Assembly: GCF_023159225.1 (NCBI RefSeq)
Contig: NC_063166.1
Coordinates: forward strand, 41,807,149 to 41,871,148
Length of the DNA: 64,000 nucleotides
From: Perognathus longimembris pacificus
Taxonomy: Eukaryota > Chordata > Mammalia > Rodentia > Heteromyidae
Direction: 5' to 3'
Shown here one piece after another: positions 24,990 to 36,152 of this stretch (the stretch's first letter is position 1; every line of letters starts with the position of its first letter). The notes below the pieces were generated by a model. The model was not told the DNA's origin. It did no database searches and was given only the letters and a program-made list of their open reading frames with translations. The position numbers were made by a program, and so were the translations under genes.

Positions 24990-25122
24990 ACCAGCTTTTG
25001 GCTGGTTAATTGGAGTTAAGAATTTCTAGGATTTTTCTGCCTGGGCTGGCTTCTGATTATGATCCTCATATCGCTGCCTCCTGAGTATCTAAAATGACAG
25101 TCATGAGCCATAAGTGCTTAGC
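24990..25122 (-). mobile_element. SINE head fragment (7SL/B1-like half)
   Basis: 'ttttggctggttaattggag', 'cctgggctggcttctgattatgatcctc' and 'cagtcatgagcc' in order. The Geo-like half is missing. Confidence 0.7.
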
Positions 25123-25713
25123 AGAGGACACAAATATCTTATCAGAAAATATCATACATTCACTGAATCTAATAAGTATATATGCATTTTACAGGTTGTA
25201 TATGTAAATATTTTACAGATTGTAGATGTAAAATACCTCAAGTTTGAAGTACATTTAAAATATTGATCTTAAAATTGTCATCATCATCAAAAAAAATTGT
25301 CATCATCATCATTTGTCTGACATCAACTACATAAATCTACCTTAAGAGATATTTTAATGTCAGTGCACTTGTATTTTTAAGTGACTGTAATTCTGTGAAA
25401 TGAACAATTCAAATCATTTGTTTTAACTAATGTTTTAACTAATGTTTTAAAATGCAATAACTCACATTTGATTAAATGTCTTACTTCCAAGCTTTGTGGT
25501 ATAGTTTAATAGCTACTCACAAAACTGAAAGTTTGTGACACTTAAAAAATCATGTTCAAATGAGAAGGAAGTCCATAATTTCCAAGGAAGCAAGCATTTT
25601 AATGCTTTGTTATAACTTTTCTGTTTTAAGAAAGTTAAGAATTTGAGATGCATGTTTCACAAATTGAAGTTTGTTAATGTAACTGTCAGGGATATGAATT
25701 TTCTCTCTCAAAA
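25123..25713. other. Intergenic AT-rich sequence with two local duplications
   Basis: 'attgtcatcatcatca' occurs twice at about 25275-25312, and 'actaatgtttta' repeats near 25425-25450, as from replication slippage. No gene seen. Confidence 0.4.
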
Positions 25714-25724
25714 AGCAATCTACT
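25714..25724. repeat. Target-site duplication, left copy, of the full-length L1
   Basis: agcaatctact here is repeated exactly at 32843-32853, directly after the L1 A-rich end. The upstream AAAAA-G context fits an L1 endonuclease nick on the other strand. Confidence 0.92.
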
Positions 25725-27473
25725 GGAGAAGAAGATGGTGCCGCCACAGTAGGGAGGAACCCCGATTTGCTCCAACTGAATAGCGAGCTGGGAACTCCAG
25801 CACCCAACACCCCATCAAGAACCCAGCAAAACCAGCAGCCAGAAGCAGTGGAGAAACGCAGGAAAACAAAAAGGAGCAAAAAAGAAGAGCCGAAAACCTA
25901 CACGGAGCCGGAGAACCTACAGGGCACCCTCCCCCCACCAGCGACCCTGGCCCTAACAGGGCCAGGCTGGGAAAGGGGACCCAGTGATCGGAGCACAGAG
26001 TCCACACAGTGGGACTCCACGGACACTAGGGAGAGCACAGGACAAGACACACAGCGGAGACGGGAAGTTCAGGTCCACACCAGGAACGGACTTAAGTGGC
26101 TGGGGAACCCAGTGGTGCAGAAGGGGAGAGCCAGGGACACCACCATGACCTTTCACCATGCACCACGACCTTTCACCACACCACAGAACTCCACCCCCAA
26201 AGGACTAACGGTGGCCCGGGACACACACACAATCCAGGACCAGTGAGTCCCTCATTACCCCTCCCCCAATGGGAGACCAGCTATCAGAGGCCCAAACCCT
26301 ACAAAGAAGCTAGATCTCCCTCCCTCCCCCTCCCCACCCCAAGGGAACAAAGAACCCCCAAATCAGGCTGAAAGCTCCCATCAGGCACTGGGAAGTCACA
26401 GGAGTTTAGCAGGGGAAGGGCGTAGCAGCCCCAAGGCCCCACAGGAGCCTGAACTGGCCTAATTGGCCCTGCCCCCTTCCCAACAGGGGCCAGGGGATGG
26501 CTGGCAGTGCAAGCCCCACCCGAGGCACCTGGACCTTGAGGACTTTTACAACTAAAATCACAGGCGCTGGTGGGCAATACCAGAACAGCAGGGACATCTG
26601 AGCCGGATCACGCCCCCCCCCCCTTGCAGCGGAGACGCAGTCTGAGGGCGCTAACCCATGCCTGGACAGTTGATCCCACTGGGCCCCACACATACCGCCC
26701 TCCACAGCGGACTTGCGGGAGGGCACAAGCACAACCCAACAACCCGGGGCTCACTCTGGTGGGTGTACCCCGCTCAGGTGGATGGGGTCACAGCAGCAGT
26801 GTCCATTGTAGTGGGCGCACAGCGCACAGGTGGGCGGGGCCCCCGGCAACAGTGCCCGCTCTGGTAGGCGTAGCCCGCTCAGGTGGGCGGGGCCACAGCG
26901 GCAGCACCCGCTCTGGTAGGCGCGCCTACACAGGAGGGCAGAGCTCTCCATCAGCCTGTGCCCACTCAGTTTGGCACATTTCGCACAAGTGAGTGGGCTG
27001 CCCCTCAACAATACCCGCCCCGGAGCGGTCCACACAGAAAGGTGAGCTGCCTGAGAGGTGAGCTCCTCTGACCAAGATACAGAGTGGAAAAAAGAACCAA
27101 AGAAGAGATAAGCCTCCAAGCCACGCTAAATCAGCGACCAGCAAACCCCCAACAGGGGCACGCTAGGGTCAGCACAGCACAGCGGCAGGACACTGTCCTG
27201 CAGAGAAAGACACAGAACCTACCGGCCCCCAAGTGCAGGGAGAGTGACCACCTCAGCAACAACCGAGAAGGTCACGCTCACCCACTGGGAAGCAAGGTGC
27301 AACAGCCAAACCCAAACCCAGAGCCAGGACACCAGGACACAAGGCTCCCACTGACGGACCAGCACAAAACCAAACCAGGGAAGCCACCCACAGATCTCCA
27401 GATGTGAAAATCACAAAGAAATATAACACAGTTCATCAAAGGGAAAGCCAACTAGCCAGCTCCAAAAAGCAGC
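25725..27473 (+). promoter_or_regulatory. L1 5' UTR / internal promoter region
   Basis: GC-rich leader with retained CpGs, ending at the ORF1 ATG 27474. It contains a tandem array at about 26752-27065 (separate entry). In L1 elements this region holds the internal RNA polymerase II promoter; that role is inferred from family knowledge. Open frames of 60-160 codons in it reflect low stop density. Confidence 0.85.
26752..27065 (+). repeat. GC-rich tandem units (about 52 bp) in the L1 5' UTR
   Basis: Roughly six degenerate units, each carrying 'cgctctggtaggcg' like starts, a 'caggtgggcggggc' core and a 'caacagtgcc' like end. Units start near 26752, 26804, 26857, 26909, 26963 and 27017. The GGGCGGGGC cores resemble Sp1-type GC boxes. 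The layout recalls monomeric L1 promoters of murid rodents, but with a shorter unit. Confidence 0.75.
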
Positions 27474-28474
27474 ATGACTGAAAAGGAGATGGAGAATAAA
27501 AAAGCAAATGAGGCCATGTTAACAGAAATGATGGAAAGTGTGAGAAACGAAATCAGAAAACAATTCCAGGAGTTTAGAGTGGAAGTCTTGAAGGACATCC
27601 AGGAAGCCAAGAAAGAAATGGAAGCAAAAATGGATACAATGCAAACCTCCATTAAAGAAGACCTTAACATCCTGAGAAGTGAAATGCATAAAAAAAAATA
27701 GATTTAAAATACAACTCTTTAAAGGAAGAAATTTCCACGATCAGAGCTGATCTGACAACCATAAATAGCTCTCTGACATCCATAAACTCCGAAATTGAAT
27801 CCACAGCACAAAGAATTGACCATATGGAATCCAGAATCTCTCGCTTAGACGATGAAGCAGCCAACAACAACCAGAAAATTACCACACTCCAAGAAATGGT
27901 GAAGCTTCAGGGCAGACTAATCTAGGAACTAATGGACAAAGACAAGAGATATAATCTGCGCATAATTGGAATAGAAGAAGGAGCTGAATACCAGAGCAGA
28001 GGGCTTCATCATATTTTCAATAAAGTTATTGCAGAAAACTTCCCCAATCTCACAAGGGACCCCATCCAGGTAACCAAAGCCTATAGGACACCTGGAAGGC
28101 CAGACCCCAGAAAAGCCACCCCAAGGCACATAATATTCAAGACTTCAGATCTCAAGAATAAAGAGCAAATTCTAAATGCAGCCAAAGCGAAGAAAGAAAT
28201 TTTCTACAATGGGAAGAGGATCCGAATAACAGCAGACCTCTCCACACAAACCTACCAAGCGCAAAGTAAGTGGAAGAACACCATCCAAGTACTACAGGCA
28301 AACAATATGCAACCCAGAATTAAATATCCAGCGAAACTGGAGTTCACATTCGAAGGGAAAACCAGATCTTTCCATAGCAAAGAGGATCTAAAGGAGTATG
28401 TGAATAAAAAACCAGCCCTACAGCGAATTCTAAGAGGGGCATCCCACCCAATAGAGATCGTACAAGACACATAG
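27474..28474 (+). pseudogene. L1 ORF1 (RNA-binding chaperone), two stops
   Basis: ATG at 27474 opens a 75-codon coiled-coil segment ending in a stop at 27699. The same region continues through a second in-frame stop near 27923 and then an open stretch of 180 codons (27932-28474). The latter carries the RRM (KRYNLRIIGIEEG) and the C-terminal domain (QPRIKYPAKLEFTFEGKTRS). Total length is about 333 codons, close to rodent ORF1p. An A8 run precedes the first stop. Confidence 0.93.
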
Positions 28475-28569
28475 ACAGAAACAGAAACTACAATAGCCAG
28501 TGCCCAACAGAAAGAGCAGCTCACTAAAGACAAGAAAAAGAAAAGAGGAAAAAACCGCCCAACAAGAAA

Positions 28570-31139
28570 ATGGAAGGAGAAAAAACACTCTTATCCTTGA
28601 TCTCTTTGGATATAAATGGTATAAACGCTCCGATAAAGAGGAGCAGACTGGTAGAATGGATCCACAAACAAAAAGTTGGCATTTGTTGTCTACAAGCGAC
28701 CCACCTTACAGAAAGGGACAAAACAGGCTCCAAATGAAAGGATGGAGCAAGATCTTCCAAGCAAACGCACGTACCAAAACGGCAGGTGTAGCCATCCTGA
28801 TCTCAGACAAGCTGGACTTCTCATTAAAATCAACTCAAAAAGACAAGGACACTACATTTTAATACAAGGAAAAATCCAAAATCAAGACATCACGTTGATA
28901 AATGTATACTCACCGAACAAAAGAGGCCCTACATATGTCAAGCAAATTCTCACAGAATTACAGAACCAGATAGACCCAAACACAATCATAGTGGGTGACT
29001 TTAATACCCCACTCTCTCCAAGAGACAGATCCAACATCCAGAGAATCAGCAAGGGAGCTGAGGACCTAAGTAACACCATATCCCAAATGGATCTGACAGA
29101 TCTATACAGAATCTTCCACCCTACAGAGACCCAATACACCTTCTCAGCAAAATAGACCATGTCATAGCCCACACACAGAACCTCAGCAAATACAAAAGTA
29201 TTGACGCCATCCAATGTATTATATCTGATCACAGTGGATTAAAGGTAACCCTCAACAACAACAACAAAAAACCCTAACAACAATGGTTACCACAGAGGCT
29301 ATACACATTCTAGGACGCTAAACCCCACACTGTTATCCAACACTTGGGCCACAGACCAAATTAAAGATGAAATTAATGAATTCATAAGCCACAATGACAA
29401 TGAAAATACATCACAAAGAAACCTATGGGACACAGCTAAGGCAGAACTGAGGGGCAAGATCATTGCCCTCAGCACTCACATTAAAAGAATGGAAGCAGAG
29501 CAGGTGAATAACCTCATGATGAAACTAAAACAACTGGAGAAACAAGAAATGACCGAATCTAAAATGACTAGGAGGAGAGAGATCACAAAGATTAAAGAAG
29601 AGATAAATCTGATTGAAAATAGAAAGAACATTCAACAAATAAATAAGACTAAAAGCTGGTTCTTTGAGAAAATAAATAAAATTGACAGACCCCTCACAAG
29701 ACTTACAAGAAAAAGAAGAGAAGAGACTCATATACATAAACTCAGGGACTCCGACGGAAAAATTACAACAAGTACGCACGCTATTCAAACAATAATAAGT
29801 AGCTATTTCCAGAACCTCTACTCACTAAAAAACAATAATATTACAGAAACAGATCAATTCTTAGAGAAGTATAAACTTCCCAAACTGAACCAAGAAGAAA
29901 TAAATCAACTAAATAAACCAATAACTTACAGTGAGATACAGGAGCTAATCAAGAACCTCCCAACAAAGAAAAGCCCAGGCCCAGATGGATTCACCAACGA
30001 ATTCTACAAAACCTTTAGTGAGGAGCTAATACCAATACTCCTCAAACTCTTCCACGAAATAGAAACAGAGGGAGAAATCCCAAACTCATTCTATGAAGCT
30101 AATATCATACTCATTCCCAAATCAGGCAAAGACCCAACAAAAAAAGAGAACTACAGACCAATATCACTAATGAACACAGATGCAAAGCTCCTCAATAAAA
30201 TATTAGCTAACAGGATCCAGAAACTGATCAAGAAAATTATACATCATGACCAAGTAGGCTTCATCCCACAGTCACAAGGATGGTTCAACATCCGTAAATC
30301 AATCAACGTAATTCACCACATAAACAGAACTAAACTCAAGAATCACATTGTTATCTCAGTCGATGCCCAAAAAGCCTTTGACAAAATACAACATCCATAC
30401 TTATGAAAAGCTTTGGAGAGAACAGGAATAGATGGAACATTCCTCAAAACAATAAAAGTCATATACAACAGACCAACTGCTAACATCATATTAAATGGAG
30501 AGAAACTTAAATCATTCCCCCTAAACTCAGGAATAAGACAAGGATGCCCACTCTCCCCACTTCTTTTCAACATAGTGCTGGAATCCCTAGCCATAGCAAT
30601 AAGGCAAGAGGAGGACATCAAAGGGATCCACATCGGCAAGGAAGAAATAAAGCTATCCCTATTTGCAGATGACATGATCTTATATCTGAAAGACCCCCAA
30701 AACTCAGTCCCCAAACTCCTAAACCATTTTGGCAAAGTAGCAGGATACAAAATTAATCCACAAAAGTCAGCAGCTTTTCTGTACACCAGCAATGTACAAG
30801 CAGAAAAGGAAATTATGGAAACAATTCCATTTACAGTAGCCAAAGAAAGAATAAAGTACCTAGGGATCAACTTAACCAAGGACGTGACGGACCTGTTTAA
30901 TGAAAACTATAAAAATCCAATAAGGGAAATCAAAGAAGACACAAGGAGATGGAAAGACCTCCCATGCTCATGGGTAGGCAGAATCAATATAGTGAAAATG
31001 GCCATATTGCCCAAATTGTTATACAAATTCAATGCAATCCCCATCAAAATTCCAGTCACATTCTTCACTGAAATAGAGAAACCAATCCATAAATTTATAT
31101 GGAACAGCAAAAGACCTAGAATAGCCAAAGCAATTCTAG

Positions 31140-31175
<36 letters not shown>

Positions 31176-32406
31176 CAGTGCAGGAGGTATCACAATACCA
31201 GACTTCAAGCTCTACTACAGGGCCATCATAACAAAAACAGCCTGGTATTGGTATAAAAACAGATTGGAAGACCAATGGATTAGAATTGAAGATCCAGAAA
31301 TAAAACCGCATTCTTACAGTCAGCTGATATTCGACAAAGGAGCTAAAGACATACAATGGAATAAGCAGAGCCTCTTCAACTACTGGTGCTGGGAGAACTG
31401 GGCAGCCATATGCAGAAAACTCAAAGTAGACCCAAGCCTATCACCATGCACCAAGATCAATTCAGAATGGATCAAGGACCTCAATATCAGACCTGAATCC
31501 TTGAAACTACTGAAGGACAGAGTAGGAAAGACACTAGAACTTATAGGCACAGGAAGGAACTTCCTGAATAGAGTCCCAGGGGCACAACAAATAGGGGAGA
31601 GACTCGACAAATGGGACTACTACAAATTAAAAAGTTTCTGCACAGCTAAGGACATAGCCACCAAAACAGAAAGACAGCAACCATATGGGAAAGGATCTTT
31701 ACCAGCACAGCAACAGACAAAGACCTAATATCTGTCATCTACAGAGAACTCAAAAAACTAAGCCCCTCCAAGCCAATAAACCAATTAGGAAATGGGCAAA
31801 GGAGCTAAAGAGAGACTTCACAAGAGAAGAAATAAAAATGGCAAAGAAACATATGAGGAAATGTTCAACATCCCTGGTAGTAAAGGAAATGCAAATGAAA
31901 ACAACCCTGAGATACCACTTCACCCCAGTTAGAATGGCCTATACTCTGAACTCAGGCAACATCAAATGCTGGAGGGGGTGCAGGGAAAGAGGAACCCTTC
32001 TCCATTGTTGGTGGGAGTGCAAATTAGTACAACCACTTTGGAGAACAGTATGGAGGTTTCTCAAAAAGCTCAATATAGACCTACCCTATGACCCAGCCAT
32101 ACCACTCCTAGGCATCTATTCTAAACAGCAAGTCCCAAGATATCAAAAAGACATTTGTACTTCCATGTTTATTGTGGCACAATTCACAATAGCCAAATAT
32201 GGAAACAACCCAGATGCCCCTCTACAGATGAATGGATCCAAAAAATATGGTACCTATACACAATGGAATACTACATAGCGATTAGGAATGGTGAAATATT
32301 GTTATTCGCAGGGAAATGGTCAGAACTTGAACAAATAATGTTGAGCAAGACAAGCCTAGAGCACAGAAAACAAAGGGGCATGATCTCCCTGATATATGAC
32401 TGCTAA
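28570..32406 (+). pseudogene. L1 ORF2 (endonuclease/reverse transcriptase), frameshifted
   Basis: ATG 28570 follows ORF1 by about 95 bases. The endonuclease is split by a frameshift near 28850 and a short deletion near 29150. The IIVGDFNTPLS motif and the catalytic SDH (29224-29232) remain. The reverse transcriptase is open at 29489-30406 ([16 protein letters not shown], then the YRPISLMN box) and 30413-31231, with an intact FADD at 30662-30673. A 33-A tract at 31142-31174 interrupts the frame after the RT. The C-terminal cysteine motif ([18 protein letters not shown]) is at about 31968-32025. Length is about 1279 codons, the usual size. Confidence 0.95.
31142..31174 (+). repeat. A33 homopolymer inside L1 ORF2
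   Basis: 33 consecutive A where the other L1 has a mixed aaaaagaaac segment at the equivalent place (20967-20976). It shifts the frame and ends RT-side homology in that frame. Confidence 0.95.
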
Positions 32407-32842
32407 GAAAGGGAGATGGAGAGACAGTAGAGACCAGGTCTGTGAAACCAAAAACTGCTTGTCAAATAGTATTTCCCACAGGATTGGGGGAGTGACCCAA
32501 CATTATGTAACTAAAACCAAACAACTACTCAACATATAAATGTCAAAAATCGACCTCTCAGTGGAATACAATAGCTCAAAAGCTATGTATGTACGTTCAT
32601 ATAAGACTACTGTCGACATATTGTCTAATATCGACATTACATTTAAAGCCCTAGGCGAATTTTCTTGGGTGTGGCCACGTGGCTACTGTATATGTTCTTG
32701 ATACATTGTATATTGTATATATGTCTACTTGACCTAGAGAAGGGAAAGAAAAACAGGGCGTAAGATATCACAAGAAATGTACACACTACCCTACTATGTA
32801 AAAATTTGTGTTCAATAAATAAATTAATTAAATTTAAAAAAG
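32407..32842 (+). other. L1 3' UTR and poly(A) end
   Basis: Shares several blocks with the 3' UTR of the first L1. AATAAA at 32814-32819, then an A/T-rich end running into the target duplication. Confidence 0.85.
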
Positions 32843-32853
32843 AGCAATCTACT
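32843..32853. repeat. Target-site duplication, right copy, of the full-length L1
   Basis: Exact repeat of 25714-25724 (agcaatctact). Confidence 0.92.
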
Positions 32854-32912
32854 CACACTTGTATGCCCATTCTCACTTATAGGAAGATTTTTTCAGTATA
32901 TTTTTCTCTTCT

Positions 32913-33180
32913 TTGTGTGTATGTGTGTGTGTGTTTGTGTGTGCACGCATATGAGCATGAATGTATGTGTTAGTACTGAAGCTTGAACTCAGGGTCTCAT
33001 ATTCTCATTTGACTTTCTTGCTCAAAGCTCTCACTGTGCCACTAGAACCATAGCTCCACTCCCAATTCTTTGCTAATCAACTGGAGATTTGAGTCTCATG
33101 AACTTTTCTACTGTGGCTGCCTTGGAATCAGGATTCTCATATCTCAGTCCCGTAAGTGGCCTCAGTCACTGGTGACCAGT
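32913..33180 (-). mobile_element. Dimeric SINE with TG-rich tail
   Basis: GTGT/ATGT-rich tail, then 'gaagcttgaactcagggtctc', 'ttgctcaaagctctcactgtgcc', 'ttgctaatcaactggagattt' and 'ctcatatctcagtcccgtaag'. Head end degraded. Confidence 0.75.
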
Positions 33181-33660
33181 TTGCTTTTCAGTAGTTTTAA
33201 GAGGAAGTTTATGGCAGTGTTTCACTTCCAGCGTAAGCATTACCAGGCTCATTTTGTAGCCAGGCGTGTGGGCAAAGCAGATTTTATTTCCTAAATTCAC
33301 AACCTTCAGATTCTTCATTCTTGAATATTATAGATTGTACAGTTTATTCATTGAATCCACTTCCAGTGACATTAATTAAGCAATCAATATGGTCCAGCAC
33401 AAAAGCCCAAAGATGCAAAAGACACAGTTGTTAACAAATCATGTCTGAGCAGGAGACACTAAGATGTGGTTCCTGTGATGACAGCAGAGAACAGAGTGGC
33501 CCAGAGCTTGAGCTCTGCAGCCCATCTAGCTAAGCCAGCAATCTGGCTGTCTCTCCACTCAAGCTTCCAGTGGCTCAGGCCCCCACCAAACAAATGTGTT
33601 TGATACTCCATCAATGGACTGTTGTGGGGGTCTCAACATATTGTTCATAAATCACTGTCA
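33181..33660. other. Intergenic sequence, nothing recognised
   Basis: No gene or repeat recognised. Confidence 0.4.
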
Positions 33661-33888
33661 GGCAGGGTGCCAGTGGCTTATACCTGAGTTCTAGTTGCTC
33701 AGGATGCTGAGAACTAAGGATCATGGTTCAAAGCTATCCCTAGGAAGATAAATCCTGGACCCAGCAAAAAGCTGCAAGTGGAGGTATGGCTCAAGTGTTA
33801 GAGTACCTATCTTGAGCAAAAAGTCAAGCAAGAGTGTAAGATTCTGAGTTTAAGCCCAAGCCCAAATATTGGAACACATGTGTGTTTC

Positions 33889-33924
<36 letters not shown>
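33661..33924 (+). mobile_element. Dimeric SINE with (CA)n tail
   Basis: 'ggcagggtgccagtggcttat' head, 'aaggatcatggttcaaagc', 'gtatggctcaagtgttagag' and 'gagtttaagcccaagccc', then a CA run at 33891-33924. Confidence 0.85.
33891..33924. repeat. (CA)n microsatellite in SINE tail
   Basis: 17 CA units at the 3' end of the SINE. Confidence 0.95.
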
Positions 33925-33927
<3 letters not shown>

Positions 33928-34132
33928 AACACTATGTGGCAGATAATAATAAATGTGCATTGATTATTATTACCAGTTTTAGGTTGTTTGGGAGCTGCCT
34001 TCCATGAAAATACAATGTCAAGAATGACACCAAGTCCTGTCCATCTTGGTTGATTTTTTTTCTATTTCTGGCTTAGATTACCAGCTAAAGACAGAGATTA
34101 TTTTCTTGCTGTGGGGGATAAAAAAAGAGAAA

Positions 34133-34345
34133 ATTGGACTGGAAATATGGCCTAGTGGCAAGAGTGTTTGCCTTGTATACATGAAGCCCTAGGTTCAATT
34201 CCTCAGCACCACATATATAGAAAAGGCCAGAAGTGGCACTGTGGCTCAAGTGGCAGAGTGCTAGCCTTGAGCAAAAAGAAACCAGGGACAGTAGTCAGGC
34301 TCTGAGTCTAAGCCCCAGGACTGGCAAAAAAGAAAGAAAGAAAAA
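34133..34345 (+). mobile_element. IDL-Geo SINE, well preserved
   Basis: The head has 'ggaaatatggcctagtggcaag' (A-box type) and 'aggttcaattcctcagcacc' (B-box type), the tRNA-Ala/ID-like monomer. The Geo half follows: 'gtggctcaagtggcagagtg', 'ctagccttgagcaaaaagaa', and 'ctaagccccaggactggcaa', then an AAAGAAAG tail. This is the plus-strand reference for the family in the window. Confidence 0.9.
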
Positions 34346-34782
34346 GAGAAAATTCATTCTGGATTACTTTATAATAATAAGTATGTGATGTGAGTGTCAC
34401 ATCTATGAAGACAATCAAGTAGGCAAGTGGACTAGTTATAGATTATACAAGCAATCAAAAGTTCTTAATTTGATTTGGAAATCACCATATATTTGAAAAG
34501 AGACAACAAAAGGTTAGAGAAGTTAGAGAAGGGGCAGAGAATAGCATTGCTATGATTCAGCATTTACCAGTAAGAGGAGAGAAACAAATCTGTACAGATA
34601 TTGAGAAAGAGCAAACGGACAAATAGGTCTGAAATGGGATATATTTGTTTGCTGGGATTCCTATAGCAAACTACCCAGACTGAGTATCTTAAATAAGGGA
34701 AACTTACTTTCTCACAGTCCTGGAGTCTGGAAGTACAAGATGAAGACATGGCTAACGTCGGCTTCTCTGTAATGCTACCTCT

Positions 34783-35032
34783 CACCTGTATCTTCTTTTT
34801 TTTTTTTTTTAATGCTAATATAGGACTTAAACTCGTGGTCTATTGTTTGGCTTTTTCCTCTCAAGGTTGGCACTCGGCCACTTGAACTATAGCTCTAGTT
34901 CTGGATTTTTGCTAGTTAATTGGAGATAAGAGTCTTATAGACTTTTCTGGCCATAATGGCTTCAAACTGTGATCTTCAGATCTCAGGTTCCTAAGTAGCT
35001 AGAATTAAAACATGGGCCACCAGTGCCCAGCG
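34783..35032 (-). mobile_element. Dimeric SINE with target duplication
   Basis: Poly-T start, 'gtctattgtttggctttttcc', 'gctagttaattggagataag', ending 'gggccaccagtgcccag'. It is flanked by cacctgtatctt (34783-34794) and cacctgtgtctt (35033-35044), a target duplication with one mismatch, inside the old repeat at 34630-35825. Confidence 0.88.
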
Positions 35033-35111
35033 CACCTGTGTCTTTATGAGAACTTTTTTCAGTGTGCAAATTGTAAAATGGAGGTCAGATCTGGCCAGCA
35101 CCTTCACTGGC

Positions 35112-35723
35112 TGTTGAGGGGTGCCAGATTGACTCCATCTCAGTTAAAGAAAGCAGAAGCTGCCTCCATCTTCATTAAGCTCTCCCCTGCCCCTGAGCCT
35201 CAGGGTTGGGAGTGTACCCTGTCTGCTCAGAACCAAGGGAAGTTCCCTTTCACTGTGATAAGACTGTGTAAGCTGCTGGACCATCTGAGGTGTGGAAGGT
35301 TCAAGGAAAGTTCAAGGTTAAACCTGTGCCCTCCTATGAGTAGGCGTATCCACCTGCATCTTGTGAGCCCCAACAAATCCATGCGCCAATTCTAACTAGA
35401 AGATAGGTTGGTTCAAACAGATACTGTGAGACAGACTGTAACTGCGTGTGACCTAGCATGCTCTGTAAGTGTTGTAACCCCATTGGCCACCTGCTTGTGG
35501 CAGGTTTGACTATGTGATGTTTGCCTTTATAACCAGGCCTGAAAGGCCGCACGTGGTCACAGTTTCAGCTCCCAAATCTGGGCTGCCACCCTGGATGGTC
35601 AGTTCGCTTTTCACTTCTCCAATAAATCCATCCTTTTATCATCTTTTTTGCTGGAGACTGAGTAGTGGGCTCTAGGAGGAACCAGGAATCCCCTCCCATT
35701 GGGGAGGGGGTGACTCCATTACA
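35112..35723 (+). mobile_element. Solo LTR (gammaretrovirus/ERV1-like)
   Basis: About 610 bases starting TGTTGAGGGG and ending in ...CCATTACA, with an inverted CCAAT box (ATTGG 35482-35486), a TTTATAA box at about 35525-35531 and AATAAA at 35621-35626. That is the U3-R-U5 layout of an LTR. No internal retroviral sequence adjoins it. I could not find a convincing 4-6 bp target duplication, so the exact ends may be off by a few bases. It is unlike the LTR at 37596. Confidence 0.72.
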
Positions 35724-35835
35724 CAAATATTCCTGGTGTTTACATTCCTCATCTTAGGATACCAGTTTCACTAGATTAAAAGCATGTGCTTAAAGTCTCA
35801 CTTAACCTTAATTCCATCTTTAAAGAACCAAATGG

Positions 35836-36055
35836 CCTTCTAGTTCCAATGGCTCATAGCTATAATCCTAGCTACTCAGGAGGCAGAGACCTCTGACATG
35901 AAAGTCCATGAGACTCTTATCTCAAGTTAACCACCAAAAAGGAAAGCGAGCTGTGGCTCAAGTGGTAGAGCACTAGCTTTGAGTGAAAAGGCTAAAAACT
36001 AAGGGACAGTGATCAGGCACTGAGTTCAATCGTCAATACATGTACAAAAATGGAA
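35836..36055 (+). mobile_element. Dimeric SINE (7SL/B1-like head + Geo-like tail)
   Basis: 'ccaatggctcatagctataatcctag', 'ctactcaggaggcag', then 'gagctgtggctcaagtggtag' and 'gagcactagctttgagtg'. The 'ctgagttcaatcgtcaatac' end leads into a GGGAA array. Confidence 0.88.
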
Positions 36056-36152
36056 GGAGGGAGGGAAGGGAAGGGAAGGGAAGGGAAGGGAAGGGAAGGG
36101 AAGGGAAGGGAAGGGAAGGGAAGGGAAGGAAAGGGAAGGGAAGGGAAGGGAA
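36056..36152. repeat. (GGGAA)n pentanucleotide array
   Basis: About 19 units of GGGAA on the plus strand, polypurine throughout, in the tail of a SINE. The repeated FPSLP-type minus-strand frame is an artefact. Confidence 0.97.

Larger units (their letters stand above)
25725..32842 (+). mobile_element. Full-length L1 retrotransposon (7.1 kb), ORFs broken
   Basis: Runs from a ggagaagaagatggtgccgc start to AATAAA (32814-32819) plus A-rich end, bounded by an exact 11-bp target duplication. It has about 1.75 kb of CpG-containing 5' UTR, ORF1 (27474-28474), ORF2 (28570-32406) and about 430 bases of 3' UTR. It is younger-looking than the L1 at 17007 because frames are longer and the SDH and FADD motifs remain, but stops and frameshifts in both ORFs make it inactive as written. 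A 33-A tract interrupts ORF2. Confidence 0.96.
34630..35825. mobile_element. Ancient LTR-like repeat, split by a SINE and a solo LTR
   Basis: Three pieces read as one old element: 34630-34782 ('ctatagcaaactacccagactgag', 'actttctcacagtcctggagtctgg'), 35045-35111, and 35724-35825 ('aggataccagtttcactagattaa', 'cttaaccttaattccatctttaaag'). The words and order recall the common mammalian LTR-type repeat with 'tttctcacagttctggagg' and 'ggacaccagtcatattggatta'. Exact family not assigned. Confidence 0.5.

Noticed and set aside
25767..27407. Open frames of 60-160 codons in the L1 5' UTR
   Set aside because: Low stop density in the GC-rich L1 leader; none matches ORF1 or ORF2.
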